Notes under the pieces: generated by a model
Told to the model about the DNA's origin: nothing
Seen by the model: only the letters and a program-made list of their open reading frames with translations
Database searches by the model: none
Made by a program: the position numbers and the translations under genes
Source: Dioszegia crocea
Taxonomy: Eukaryota; Basidiomycota; Tremellomycetes; Tremellales; Bulleribasidiaceae
Length of the DNA: 64,000 nt
NCBI GenBank assembly: GCA_001600615.1
Contig: BCKK01000005.1
Coordinates: 62,001-126,000, forward strand
Reading direction: 5' to 3'
Part shown: positions 11,251-23,100 of the stretch, piece by piece
How positions within the stretch are numbered: position 1 is the first letter of the stretch
How the letters are laid out: the number at the start of each line of letters is the position of its first letter

Positions 11251-12264
11251 TATAGAGTGAGTTGATGTCCAAATCCAGATACTCCAGAATTGCGAAGCCG
11301 ACCTCAACACCTTGACTCTGAGGACTATATGAGTCCCTCTGCACTTCCGGACCGCACAGGTGGAGGCAGGTGGGTCAGTCTAATTGTGGAGATCACCGGG
11401 GCACCGGTACCCCGGGTGGCTGTCACTAGCGCCAAAGGTATGGACGGCCCGGATCTCGGTAGGTTTATAATCCATGATTCCCTTCGATGCATGACTGGCA
11501 ACCGCGGCGTAAAGTCGCTACGAGTCGCAGGTAGATCTTCCGGGGTGACTGGAGCTGGTGAGACAGTGGTTAGGGCAGTCATTTCGCTGGATGATCAGCG
11601 GGAGAGATCAAAATGTATGAAGAGATGAGGTCAGGGTGCGAAATTTGGTCCGGGCCGGTATGCCGTACACGACGAGGGTATCTCCCGAAATCCTTCCGCT
11701 CGACTTCTGAGCTGATGGCAGTCATACTGCAGTCATGCGAATGTACTATGGCAGGGGTCTCCTGACTATGTTCAGAAGACGTACAGGATAACGAGACACG
11801 CCATTGAAGTCGCCACTGCGTCGCAACCCTTTACATCGCAGCCCTGATCCTCTGAATCAAGCTCAGCCCGAGCCCGTCCGACTCCCTACTCCCGCGCGTG
11901 CTGCCGATCCTGCAGCTGCCCCCGAGTGTGGTACGTTCTCTGGTCGAGAAGCCCGCTACATTCAGTCCTGCGCCTTTCTTACACTCAACAATCACTACTA
12001 GCAAACGAAACTGAGATTGAGATGCCACGGATGATTCGACAAAGGCCCCGCTAGTGAGTATTTGTGAACCGACAGTGCACTTATTGAGTATTTGTGAATC
12101 GACAGTGCAATTGCCACCGATCAATCGTCGATGGGACGAGTCTCACTTTGCTACATGTCTTCACCTAATATCCTGAAGTCATCGCCATCAGCAGGCTCAC
12201 TCTCCTCACTCAAGATCAAATATTCATTCGGCAATATGGAAGCTCGTCAAAGTCACATTCGCGT
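11251..12264. other. Promoter of lyase gene and gene-free spacer
   Basis: About 1 kb without a supported gene. The proximal part near 11251-11650 is the lyase promoter and contains GGTACC/CCCGGG-type palindromes around 11400-11415. The part near 12055 carries a direct repeat annotated separately. Frames on both strands lack recognisable protein features. Confidence 0.45.
12055..12109. repeat. Two-copy 25-bp direct repeat, 30-bp period
   Basis: Copies at 12055-12079 and 12085-12109 both begin TGAGTATTTGTGAA and end CGACAGTGCA, with a single C/T difference and a 5-bp spacer. It sits about 150 bp beyond the 3' end of the small minus-strand gene. It could be a duplicated protein-binding site or the footprint of a small transposition event. 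Confidence 0.7.
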
Positions 12265-12879
12265 TCACGCGTTGAGTGCGGTCAACTCCCCGTTCGACCG
12301 ACCCTCAATCTCCTGGACGATGGATCGATATTCCGTATCGATCCGCTCCCGGGTCATGCCTCCCCAATGCCTGACGTCAACAGGCCACATCTTGGTCATC
12401 TGCCAATTGCCCAGCACACGTAATTCTTCCTCGCGTTCTCTCGAAGACCCAGATGAGCGGGTGCCGGCTGACATAGGCCAACCAATGCCTGTGTGCCAGA
12501 AGTCCGGAGCCTCATTCGCTTTCCAAGTCAGAGTAGGGTACAGGGCCCGTCCCGAAGCGCCCCGACCAGCGATTAGACAGGCCGAGGGCGGTGACGAAAG
12601 GAGGATGAGACCGCCAGCCTCGGGATTGTCGAGGTCTGCCGCGTGAGCCTCCATGAGGCGGATCTGAAGGTGGCGGATGGCGTCGTCTCCCGTCGGATTC
12701 ACGCCGGTGGGCGTGTAGCTGGCGAGGGAGTATGCGCGATGGGTGCAGGTGCTTGGAACGATTGGCTGAGAACCTGTGGGGGTGGTATCGCCAAATTCAT
12801 CGCACCGCAGCTGAGCCCGCATCCGGGGGTCATGGGTGGTGGGGTGCGAAATGACTGCGCAAAGGCGTGAATCAGACAT
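12265..12879 (-). CDS. Uncharacterised 204-aa protein
   Basis: Single-exon frame with an ATG start. The sequence is protein-like in the second half: EAGGLILLSSPPSACLIAG, then a Trp-rich block (WKANEAPDFWHTGIGWP), a charged helix (REREEELRVLGNWQ) and ERIDTEYRSIVQEIEG. No signal peptide or membrane helix is seen, and I recognise no family. It is divergently arranged with the small gene at 13475, and their shared 595 bp spacer has two ACGCGT palindromes, which suggests cell-cycle-linked expression. Whether it has additional exons is unknown. Confidence 0.55.
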   Translation of the reverse strand: MSDSRLCAVISHPTTHDPRMRAQLRCDEFGDTTPTGSQPIVPSTCTHRAYSLASYTPTGVNPTGDDAIRHLQIRLMEAHAADLDNPEAGGLILLSSPPSACLIAGRGASGRALYPTLTWKANEAPDFWHTGIGWPMSAGTRSSGSSREREEELRVLGNWQMTKMWPVDVRHWGGMTRERIDTEYRSIVQEIEGRSNGELTALNA

Positions 12880-13070
12880 GGTGTATTGAGCAGTAGTGTC
12901 GCTGAATTGCGCTGAGAGTAGAATATGAGGTGGTGGGGGATTTGAATCGCTCTGCGAGGGTCAAAAGGGTGGACATCGGGAACGCAAGGGTTGCCGGAAC
13001 ATCCCGGAGGGTCGAAGAAGGCGGAAGGCGGTTCAAGCTACATCGAGCGAAAGGAGGGAAACGGGGTGGC

Positions 13071-13176
13071 AAAACGCGTTTCCACTCCCTAGGAAATTCG
13101 AAAACACATTCTCACTTCCCTGTGCTGACTGAGGGTGGAGCTGTAAGAAAGGATCAGTGTTGCGAAACGCGTTTCC
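13071..13176. promoter_or_regulatory. Twin MCB-like AAACGCGTTTCC elements
   Basis: AAACGCGTTTCC occurs at 13072-13083 and again at 13165-13176, 93 bp apart, in the shared spacer between two divergent small genes. The core ACGCGT is the MluI cell-cycle box recognised by fungal APSES-type MBF complexes that drive G1/S genes. Both copies share the same palindromic flanks (AAA..TTTCC), unlike chance ACGCGT hexamers. Regulation is inferred from the motif only. Confidence 0.6.
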
Positions 13177-13474
13177 GGGTACCTAAGCCTCACCCTGTAT
13201 CGCACTGGCCCTACCTTTCAGCTCCTGGACATCAGCTAGCGCATCATCTCTGAGACATGGCTAGATACTGCGAGTTTCAGTCAGGAGTCGATTTTGCTGC
13301 GGGCTTCCTTTATGTTGCTGCCTCGGGGCATAATGGAGCGCGATGGTCAGAGAGGCAGAGGCGGGAATGATGGCACTCTGCCATGGCGTTCATCCTCTCT
13401 GAATCGCCCACTTCACTCAACTTCAACACTGAAATATCAGCAGTCATCTCTCCCATCTGAAGCTCATCTACATC

Positions 13475-13859
13475 ATGTCTGAGTCCTCTCACAAGCAGAC
13501 GACTGGCGGTGGCAGCACTGCCAACACATACTCGAGCTCCGGTGCGGTGTCCGACAATACAACGCTAGCCAGGCCCGGTCGACCAAGATATTGGACTATG
13601 CCTGAGGTTTTCGGGAACCCGCAAGGGTCGGGGACAACGACCGAGTGGTTGGAACATCAAACCGACATGGGAAAGATGGGATTGGTTATCTGTGAGTCAA
13701 TAGTCTACGCCATCGGCGTTAGCTAACATCCCCGTAGCCGAACTTAATTACCCGTACAAGAGGATCGGTGTGAGGATAGGCGTGAGCCCTGGGGGGCAAT
13801 GGACGCTGATGTCTTACGAGGATTGGGAGAAGCCCAAGGGCAGCATGTGGTCAGTATGA
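13475..13859 (+). CDS. Small unknown protein, 112 aa
   Basis: Two exons, 13475-13691 and 13738-13859, with a GT..AG intron containing GCTAAC before the acceptor. The N-terminal 35 residues are Ser/Thr/Gly-rich and probably disordered. The rest is compact and aromatic: PRYWTMPEVFGNP, TTTEWLEHQTDMGKMGLVI and, after the intron, YPYKRIGVRIGVSPGGQW and EDWEKPKGSMWSV. The splice restores the frame precisely, which supports a real gene. No family is recognised. Twin ACGCGT elements lie about 300-400 bp upstream. Confidence 0.55.
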
Positions 13860-14125
13860 GGCTCCACCCACCCTGGAATCATGTGGTCTGGGCGAGCTGC
13901 TCAGAGGTCATACTCAGCTTGTTCAGCGCCTCGTGTTTCATGCATTGTTTTCGGGTTTGCGCACGCTAGTCAGGCAAAGTCAATCATGAGACCCAGGGTA
14001 AGATCAGTGTATCTCACAACGCGGGGCATCAGTGCAATAGATGGCTTCATCACAAATAGTCAGCGCATCTCAGCATCACGGCGTACATCTATTCCAAGCG
14101 CGGCAAAATCAACATCACAGCCCCA

Positions 14126-16848
14126 TCAACCTCTCAATCGATCCCTCTCTCCTCCATCACTATCCCCGCCCTCACTCCCACTCCCTGATCTCTTCCCCTT
14201 AACACCCCTCCCCACACTACCCTCATCATCACTATGCACATCGTACTTCCCCACGCCTGTCCCCATTCCTACGCCCTTCCCTTTGCTCAAACCCCCAACC
14301 CTATCATCCTCCTCATCACTATCTTCCCCCATCTGGAAAACCACATTCTCTTCCCCTACCCTCCCCACACCCGACCGCCCACCCCTATCGTCGTCCTCAT
14401 CCTCATCATCCCCCTGTCCCAATCGCTGATGCGTCCCCCTCTCCAGCGCGTCAATTTCGTAATCTTCAGCATCTGCCTCTCCTTCGTCCTGAGCGAGTTC
14501 TTGAGACATTGCGAATCGGACATTGTCTCTTGTCTAGACACATCAGCTCAATCCCTTACTTTCAAGTTCATGAAAGCTGGGAAAGGGTATAAACTTACAG
14601 GTCTCCATAACCAAGCAATAGCCGCAAAAGCCACCAAATATATCCCGGCCAAACTCCCATCTAACAACACCCACCTATACCTCCAATTCCTAGGCGCATA
14701 ATCTTCATCAAGTCGATTCGAGAGTGACATGGAGCTAACGATGAAGAATGCCAATACGGCAATGACGGAAATGACGAGGATACGCCAAAGATTTTGAAAC
14801 ATTCGGAGCTTTGAGCGTTGTTTCTTTTGTTGAAGGTGGAGGATTGTGGCGTTTAGGGAGAGGATGATCCACATTAGGAATAAAGTGAGGGAGAAGGATA
14901 AGGGGAAAATTAGGAGGAGGACGAGGATTAGATTGGCGCTCTGTGGTGTTAGCTTTTGGTGTACTCGGCGATGATTGGCGAGGCAGCTTACGTCAAGTTG
15001 AACCTCAACCGTGCCGACTGCATACATCACTAAACGTCAGCCACAACACCTTTCCTACAGCATTGCCGACTCACCCCCAAAAATGAAATGAAACCCCGTC
15101 AACACCCTAACCCTCGTCATGACACTCCCCAGACTCTGCGTAACCACACTAAGTCCCATAGACACAATGAGCAAGAGGAAGAAGCTCAGACTGTTGCGCG
15201 CGGCATTGAGGATGGCAATGACGAATAAGAAGACGATGGATGCGGTGCCGCCGCCGTGTTTGTTGATGTAGCGGTAATAGGCGTATTGCGCTAGCATTTC
15301 GATTATTAGGAAAAGGATCGTTCCTGATATGTAATACTGGAGGGGTCTGGGGAATCAGCTTGGGTGCGGGTAGAGTGTGCGAGGGGATAAGAGGGGACTA
15401 TGGGTGGGATTGAGTTGTGTTTGATTGGCGGGAAATGTGAACAGGAGGGAAGCTTACAGTAGTTCTCGGAAATGCTTGAAACATAAGAATCCCCAGATAC
15501 CAGCTAATACAAGGTAGATTATGCTCAAACCGAGATAGAGCTACGAAGTCAGCTCTACCCATTCTCATGTTTAAACGAAGGTCTGGAGAACACAACTGAC
15601 GTTAATCTTTGGATAATCCACAGCTGCTAATTCTCCATCAAACGTACTGTGGAATATAACCTCTCCGGCATATTCCGCATGTGTCGCTTGACGCTCGGCG
15701 ACAGAACGAGAATTGACCAGAGTGACGGGGACGATTCCTATCGGGTAAGCTTGAATTCTTGCCATGACATTCGACCAAAGGGAACAAGCTGCGGACTTAC
15801 CAACACAATAATATCCCGTCTTGGGAACAGCATACTTGATAGGCTCGGTATCGCTCTGCGGTCCCGACGAATCTCTCGATGAGTACGATCCGACGCCCGA
15901 GGTATCCTTGTATCGTTGATCCAGGGATCGATAGTCCACATCCCCCTCAAGCGCCTCAGCTACGGCCTCGGGGATATCCTCCGTTAGGCCATCGGCATCC
16001 CCTTCGTCCTCCGATGGTATAGGTTCGGCCGGTGTGTCAGAAGGTATAGAGGGAGATCCGCCAGAACCAGAGTTGAAATGTATGGCGGTAGTGTAGATTG
16101 ATGAAGACTCGGAGTCTACTTCAGGTGGGAAAGAAGTGATGAATGATCCGAGTTGGTCGGCTTTACATAGGTTGTTACGGACTGTAGTGTCAGCGGTGGC
16201 TCTCCAGATACGTGACGAAGGGGACAGCTTACCTGCTGCACTTGTGCAGATGTATGTTTTCTGTTAGGTCAGTATACGTCCTCACTGGAGAAAGGGACAG
16301 ACCGTACAGGCCTCTCCTGTCCACCCACTGAGTTGTCTGGCGTGTTGACGCCTAGGTAGGGCACATCTCCCCATTCGTAGATCACCAACGCGACTTGGCC
16401 TGTTGATTCGGGATAGAAGGTGACTACCAGATCAGCTGATGGACAGAATAGGGCACACTACGCGGTCCCAAATATCTGACAAGTCGACAGCTAGACCTAC
16501 CGTCAATGTGCGCCTGGCCACCGCCGTACATCCCCGAACACACCTCACGTACAGCATCAGTGTCGGCAATGGGAACTGCCAGATTAGCGCGGTACGATTG
16601 GCTTGAATAGTACCTCGGCCAGCATTAAGAACAGTAAGTGAGGTCTCAAGCGTTGATCAAGCTGCTGAGGTGCAGTATCAATCCCAGCTACTCACTCTCA
16701 TACTCCGCATGACTCCTCACGCCAGAAGCACGAAGCGCGAAGCGCGAAGCGCGAAGCACAGCTCACCTCTGAAAGCTTGGACCGCGCCTGCCATAAGCGA
16801 GCCCGCCAGAACCCACTCCAGCACATTCCGCATGCTTCCTTGGCGCAT
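14126..16848 (-). CDS. Ptm1/GOST-type lung 7-TM receptor family protein
   Basis: Golgi/endosomal seven-helix protein of the GOST family (yeast Ptm1, human TMEM87/GPR107/108), linked to membrane trafficking. Eleven exons give 657 aa: 16848-16767, 16575-16501, 16423-16308, 16260-16233, 16181-15801, 15749-15601, 15540-15458, 15346-15075, 15029-14992, 14940-14599 and 14533-14126. A signal peptide (VLEWVLAGSLMAGAVQA) is followed by a lumenal domain with VCSGMYGGGQAHIDVTFYP and a long acidic insert. The 7TM core has LVLAGIWGFLCFKHFRELL, EMLAQYAYYRYIN, SLSFFLLLIVSMG and LLDGSLAGIYLVAF. The last ~130 residues are a strongly acidic Gly/Asp/Glu/Ser-rich cytosolic tail. The first intron is unusually long (191 nt). 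Confidence 0.9.
16725..16759. repeat. Five-copy 7-bp tandem repeat in intron
   Basis: GAAGCAC, three times GAAGCGC, then GAAGCAC again: five 7-bp units head to tail. It lies just inside intron 1 of the Ptm1-like gene. A heptamer array of this kind is likely to vary in copy number between strains. Confidence 0.75.
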
Positions 16849-17102
16849 CCTAGTAAGCTGTAGACAATAGGAGATCTCTCCTACTGCTGTATGTCTAGAT
16901 GTATGAGGTGTATAAAGGAGTTGGCTGGGCGTATGTGTGGCGTGTCAAAAGTGCCACTTTCGGGGAAGTCCGATGAACTCCGCCCACCATAGCCCGTGCG
17001 TAGTTGCGTCATTAAGCTCAGGGCAACTCCCCCTATATCCCCGCAGTGCCCACCCTATCGTCCCTATCTATCCATCTATATCCCCCTTATACTCACACAG
17101 CC
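16849..17102. promoter_or_regulatory. Divergent promoter, Ptm1-like / intersectin-like
   Basis: Only 254 bp separate the two start codons, so the two trafficking-related genes share a bidirectional promoter. A pyrimidine-rich tract (about 17030-17100) precedes the ATG of the scaffold gene. No clear TATA box is seen. Confidence 0.55.
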
Positions 17103-20100
17103 ATGTACGGGCAACAGCAGTACGGCTATGGCCAAGGTCAAGGCCAAGGTCAGGGCGGATTCCAAGGCCAGAACTTCCAGCAGCAGCCTCAGCAAGGGAT
17201 GAGCGGAAACCCTTCGTTCCTCAATTCCCAACCGACCGGCTATCCCATGCAACAGCAACAACAGATGCAACCCATGGCTACGGGTTATCCTCAACAACGA
17301 CCCCAATCAAATCTTACTGGTGCACCTACCGGCGGTGGACAGGGAAACTTCGGGTTTTTAAATTCCGCACCGCCTCAATTTGGGAATGGGAATCGGCCGA
17401 CGGGAGGTTTGTTGTCGCAGATGACGGGCTTTCCAGGTGGGGGTGCGAGTGGGCTTATGCCTATGCAGACGGGCATGATGTCTCAGCCTACAGGGATGGG
17501 TATGATGCCTCAGCCGACGGGGATGGGTGGGGGGCTTAGGCCACAGCCTACCGGGGTACACGACCCAAGGCTGCAGCAGATGATGCAGAGCTTCATGCCG
17601 AGTAATGTCTCTCAGGTGAGCTGATACTCCCACGGATTATGGGACTTAAGCTGATAAACCAGCCCTTCAATCCCGCTGGTGCACCCCAGTTCAACCACCA
17701 AAGCGCCCAACCCCTCACTCAGCAATTCCAATCCCTGCTCGATAACCCTAAAGTCCGCACCCCCAAAGTTCCTTGGACAATCTCCAAGCAGGAGAAGAAG
17801 GACTATGACCAGATCTTCCGCGCATGGGATGTTCAGGGGAATGGATTCATCACTGGCCCAGCGGCTATTGAGGTGTTTGGTCAGAGTGGCCTGAGTCAGG
17901 ACGATCTAATGAAGATTTGGTCAGTGTAGTCTTCACCTCATATGGACTCGAGCTGACCGTTAGGAACTTGTCGGATGGTACGAACCGTGGTCAACTCAAC
18001 GTAGCGGAGTTCCACGTCGCCATGGGTCTTATCTACCGAGGTAAGCAATCTCACTGTTTCCTCTCGATCTCCGCTAACTCCCAGCCCTTAACGGAAACGA
18101 CATCCCCGACCAACTCCCCGAAGAGATGATCCCTGCATCTATGAAGGACATCGACACAACCGTAAATTTCATGCGCGACTTGCTAAAGCACGAATCGTCG
18201 AACCGATCCAACACATCCTCACCGGCCTACGGCGCCGATCCCCGGCTCTCTGCCGCCGCATCCAAGGACGCCTCAGCTTACAAGCATGACGACTCTGGTA
18301 ACGCGTACAAGCCGTCTTCGCGCCATTTGGACCGGAAATCTGTACGTTACGCAGGCGAAGATCCCGATGCGGGCATCAATGATATTCGACGCCGGTTGGA
18401 GAATACCTCTGCGATGCTAGATAAGAGCGCGCAAGAGGCGGATAGTAAGAGTGCGGAAGATGAGGCGTTGGAGGAAGAGATGGATGAGTTGAATGTGCAA
18501 GTGACGCGCTTGCAGGATGATCTGGAGAGGGTGTCCAAGGGTCGAAGAAGTGTGGATAATGATGAGAAGAGGAGGAAGTATGAGAGGGAGTTGTTGTTCC
18601 TTATGCATGAGAAACTACCGGAGTTGGAAAGGAGGAAGAAGGCCAGGGAGGAGGATAGGCGGATGGAGGAAAGGGCTGGGGTGAGGGCGAGGGATAAGAG
18701 GAATGAGGGTGGAAGGTTTAGGGATGATGATAAGGATTGGCTCAGGGGGAGTTATGATCGTGAGAGAAGGGATAGTAGGGATAGGGATTACAGGCGGGAT
18801 GATAGGGATAGGGACAGGGATGATCGAGGTCGGGATTCAAGGGATAGGGAAAGGGATAGGGAAAGGGAGTACAGGACCCGATCACCTCCAGCACCATCAT
18901 CTCGCGCCCCACCACCCGCGCCTGACTCTGCTTCCGTAGCAACACCCCCGCCTGCCCCTCCCGCACCGACGAAATCAGCAGCGGTTACTGCGCCCAGTAC
19001 GAAGAATATGACTCCTGAAGAGAGGAAAGAGTTCATCCGTGAGCAAGCCCAAAGACGAATTGCCGATCGACTCAAGGCGCTCGGTGTTGAGACGCCCTCA
19101 GCGGATGTGCCGTCGGTGGATAATTCGGTACAGGAGCGATTGGAGCGTGAGAAGAAGGAAGCGGAGGAGAAGAGTCAGAAGGCGGAGAAGGAACAGGCCG
19201 ATAGGGAGTTAGCGAGGCAAAAGAGGTTAGGAGGTGGGGATAAAGAACCGACCCCTACTCCTACTCCTGCAGCCCCAGCTTCAGCGCCTAAAACGGCAAT
19301 GAAGAAACCGGCCGCACCGCCTCCTGCGCCTGTATCGAGGAAACAACCCCCTGTACCGCCTACGTCTAAATCTGCCGTCCCTACTCCTACTCCTGCACCA
19401 GTATCCGCACCTACTCCGGCCAAAGTCAAAGTAGCCGAGCCGGAAGAAGAAGAAGATCCGGAAGAGGTGGAATTGCGTAAACGCGTGGAAGCGCGTCAGA
19501 AGGCTGCAGCGGATAGAAAGGCCAGGATGGCGGCTTTGGAGAAGGAAGAAGAGGAAGAGAAGGCGAGGGAGGAAGAAATGTTGAATAAGCGGAAAGCTAG
19601 GACGGAGGGTAGGGCGGTGGATTCTACCCCTGCGCCTACTGTGCCTGCGCCGGCTGTTTCTGAATCTGCGAACGGTGGAGGTGGGGGTGGGGGATATAAC
19701 CCATTCCGAAAACCTTCTGCCACCGCAGTCGCCTCGCCAACCCCTGCTTCTGCACCTTCGACCAACGCTGGTGGAGGCGGAGGTGCATTCAACCCTTTCT
19801 TCCGACCCCCTGCGACCTCTACTCCCCCAACCACCTCCACTCCCCCGCCCTCTGCGCCACCCGCACCTCCGGCTCCGGCTCCTGCCCCTCCTCAGCCCAC
19901 CCAACGATCCCTCCCCAAACCTGCCGAAGATGAATGGGAGCAAATCCACGAAAAGGATGAAACTTCAGACGATGATTCATCAGATGACGACTACGCAAAC
20001 TCCCGACTCCAACGGGGCAAATTGGCTTCAGCATTATTTGGTAATATCCTCCCGGCGGCAGTGACGAATATCCTTCCAGCGTCAATTAGGCCTGACACCT

Positions 20101-23100
20101 CCTCGCCAGTGGAGAGCGGGGCCAGTACGCCCAAGCCTAAGAGTGAAGCTTTGGCTAAATTGGGTGGAGGTGCACCAGTCGCTCCGGGTGGTGGAGGAGG
20201 TATGAGTGCTTTATTGGCTGGAATCCAAGGTGGCGCGAGGTTGAAGAAGGCTCAAACGGTCGAAAAGGGGGTTAATGTAGGTGGGAAAGTTGTAGGTGAT
20301 GCTGGGGCCCCTGCGCATATTTCGGCGGTTCCTGTGGATAGGGGTGTATCGCCTGAGCCGGAGTCTGGTGGGGGTGGAGAGGAAAGGACGGAAAGGCAGG
20401 ATAAACGCCAATCGGTGGATTGGTATGCTGGTTTGGCGGCTGATCAGGCTCATCCGGGTCAGAAGTATGAAGGGGGTGGGTTGGAGGTTACGAGGGAAGA
20501 AGAAGAGGTTGAGCCGGCGGTGCACGCGGCGGAGGCGGAGGGTGGGGATGGATTGGACGAGTTTGATCTGTCTAAAGGTTAGTGGTCGTCTGTCTTATCT
20601 CTTCTACATCTATCCCTTTACGAATGCCCAAGACCTCCACCTCTTCAATATCTTCGTCAAGAATAAACTCCTCTACGGCCTGTAATCAAAGCAACGACTC
20701 AAGCTGATACTCTAGAACTCCGCGTACGGTCTTTGTACAACTACGACGGACAACGTGATGTCGACCTCTCATTCGCTGAGAATGTCGTCATTACCGCTCA
20801 CCCGGCCAAAGATCCAGAGAGTCCATGGTGGTACGGTACCGTCGTCAAGTCAGGCGAAAAGGGCTGGTTCCCTCATACCTATGTTGAGGAATTACAGCGT
20901 ACGTCCACAAGATCCTCGATTCCGAGATTAGCAAGAACTGACATCTGGTAGTATCCAAAGCCAAAGCCTTATTCTCATACGAAGGAACCGACACAGATCA
21001 ACTACCTTTCCTAGAGGGTGACATTTTGACTATAGTCGATAAGTCTGAAGAAGATTGGTGGAAGACTGAAAAGGCCGGTGTAATCTTTTTGGTACCCGCC
21101 TCATATCTTGAGACCATCGGTATGTCCATTTCTTCTCTCAATGCTTGGAAGAATCTCTGTTTACCATCTTCTTTTCAGGCTAAAGCCTCTACCACACTCA
21201 CACCCACCTCCCCATATACCCTTTTATCCGGATTGGCTTTTTTATGTCGTGGAAGAATGCAAATTTGAATTGAAATTGTTGGGTTTGGGCTTATGGTAAG
21301 CAGGTGACAATGTTACTGATTCTTCACGGTCTCTTCCGGCTGCTGCTGCAAAGAGACCGGAGGTGACTGGAGTCATGTCGAACCCTTGGGCCAATACTCC
21401 ACCTGACATTACTCATTCCCCACCCCCTCCTTCGACCTCTGAACCCATATCCGCACCTTCGCCCTATTCACGCCAATCTCGAGCCCCCCCTTCTCCCGAT
21501 CCCGCCTTACTCTCACCCTCTCCCTCCTCCGCTCCGCTCCCTGTCCCAGCCATCACGCGACTCCGCTCCAGCACCGTCAGCTCCGCCACTTCCATCTCAC
21601 CCCATACCGACTCGGAAGACGAAGATGGTGGGGCCTCGAGTGATGATTCCATGCTATCATGGTGGTCATCCGACGGCGAGGAGGATTCGGAGGATGAAGA
21701 GCGGGAGGCGGAAAGGCGGAAAAGAGAGGAAACGCGGCAAAAGATTCTCGATGCGGCAGGTTTGATCTTGAAGAGGGAACCCACATCCAAAACGGGTCCA
21801 GGATCTACATCCCAATCTGTGCCAGGACCGAGAAAACGACGACCCGCTCCCGCTGCCCCCGCAGGCAAAGAACGAAAGTCGCGCCGGAAAGCACCGGGCG
21901 TACCGCAGCGGCGTCCGGCGGCTTCGATGGAGGAATTGGACAGAGAGCCAGAGGTGGAAGTGAAGGATGCTTATGCCAAGTATGAGCAGTATTTGTCTCA
22001 GGCCAAAACGGGAAGGAAACGGGCGAACACAACGAGTACGACTCCTAGGCCGGTATCGGTTTCGTCGGCGGTGGATGTGGGAGCTGGGACTGGGGCGAAA
22101 GAAGGGGGAGGTGGTAAAATTACGGGATTCTTTTCCAGGATGATGGCGCCTTCTACGAGTGCGGATACTGCTCCTCGGAAAGTCATCAGTGGACCTATTA
22201 TCCGACGGGTGGATGAAGGTGATGTTGGGCCAGACGGAATGGATGGGGTAGAGGATGATACGGGTATTGGAAAGACATGGAGTAGTCTTGTGGATCCTAG
22301 TGTCCTAGAGACAATGACTACAAGAGAACGAAAACGACAAGAGGTGAGTTCCCACTTCAATTGGACGCTAACCCATAGGCGATATTCGAATTCATCGCAA
22401 CTGAATCAACCTATAATCGAGATCTCCAACTTATCGTAAATGTCTACTACGCCTCCCTCCTCTCTGCTTTCCCAGAAATGGATGAAAAGGCCCTTACAGT
22501 GATATTCGCCAATATCGAAGATATCCTCTTGTTCAATACGGGCTTCTTGTCAAGTTTGGAGGAAAGGCAAAAGAGCTGTAGGCTGTATATCGACATAATA
22601 GGGGATGTGTTGGTTGGGAATGCGGGTGGGATGGGGGTGTATGAGACTTATTGCGTTAATCAGAGTGGGGCCGAGAGGGTGTTGAGGAGTTTGAGGGGTG
22701 GAGATGAAGGTTTGAATCGGCATTTGGAGGTGAGTCAGACGGTAGTCTGAGCTAATGGGTAGAATATCAGAGAGAATAATCCGGAAGTTCGAGGATTGGA
22801 TCTTTCCAGTTTCCTCCTTATCCCAAGTAAGCCTTCTTATTATATCCTCGTGTTTGGCGCTGATGGTCAGTGCAACGAATCACACGATATCCCCTCCTCT
22901 TACGTCAAATCGCCCAGTACACCGAACCCGACCAAGACCTCTCGGCTGTCCAATCCTCTCTACGCACAATCGAAACCGTCGTCAGCAACATTAACGAATC
23001 CATCCGCGAAACAGAAAATGAAGATCGGCTCAGAGTCCTCAGTGAGGACCTGTGGGTCGGTGGGGAGGGCCGAATCGACCTTACTGCCCCAACGCAATAT

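Noticed and set aside
18703..19949. Several long frames on both strands inside the scaffold gene
   Set aside because: They are shadows of the Arg/Asp- and Pro/Ala-rich coding sequence; composition is simple and no domain is present.
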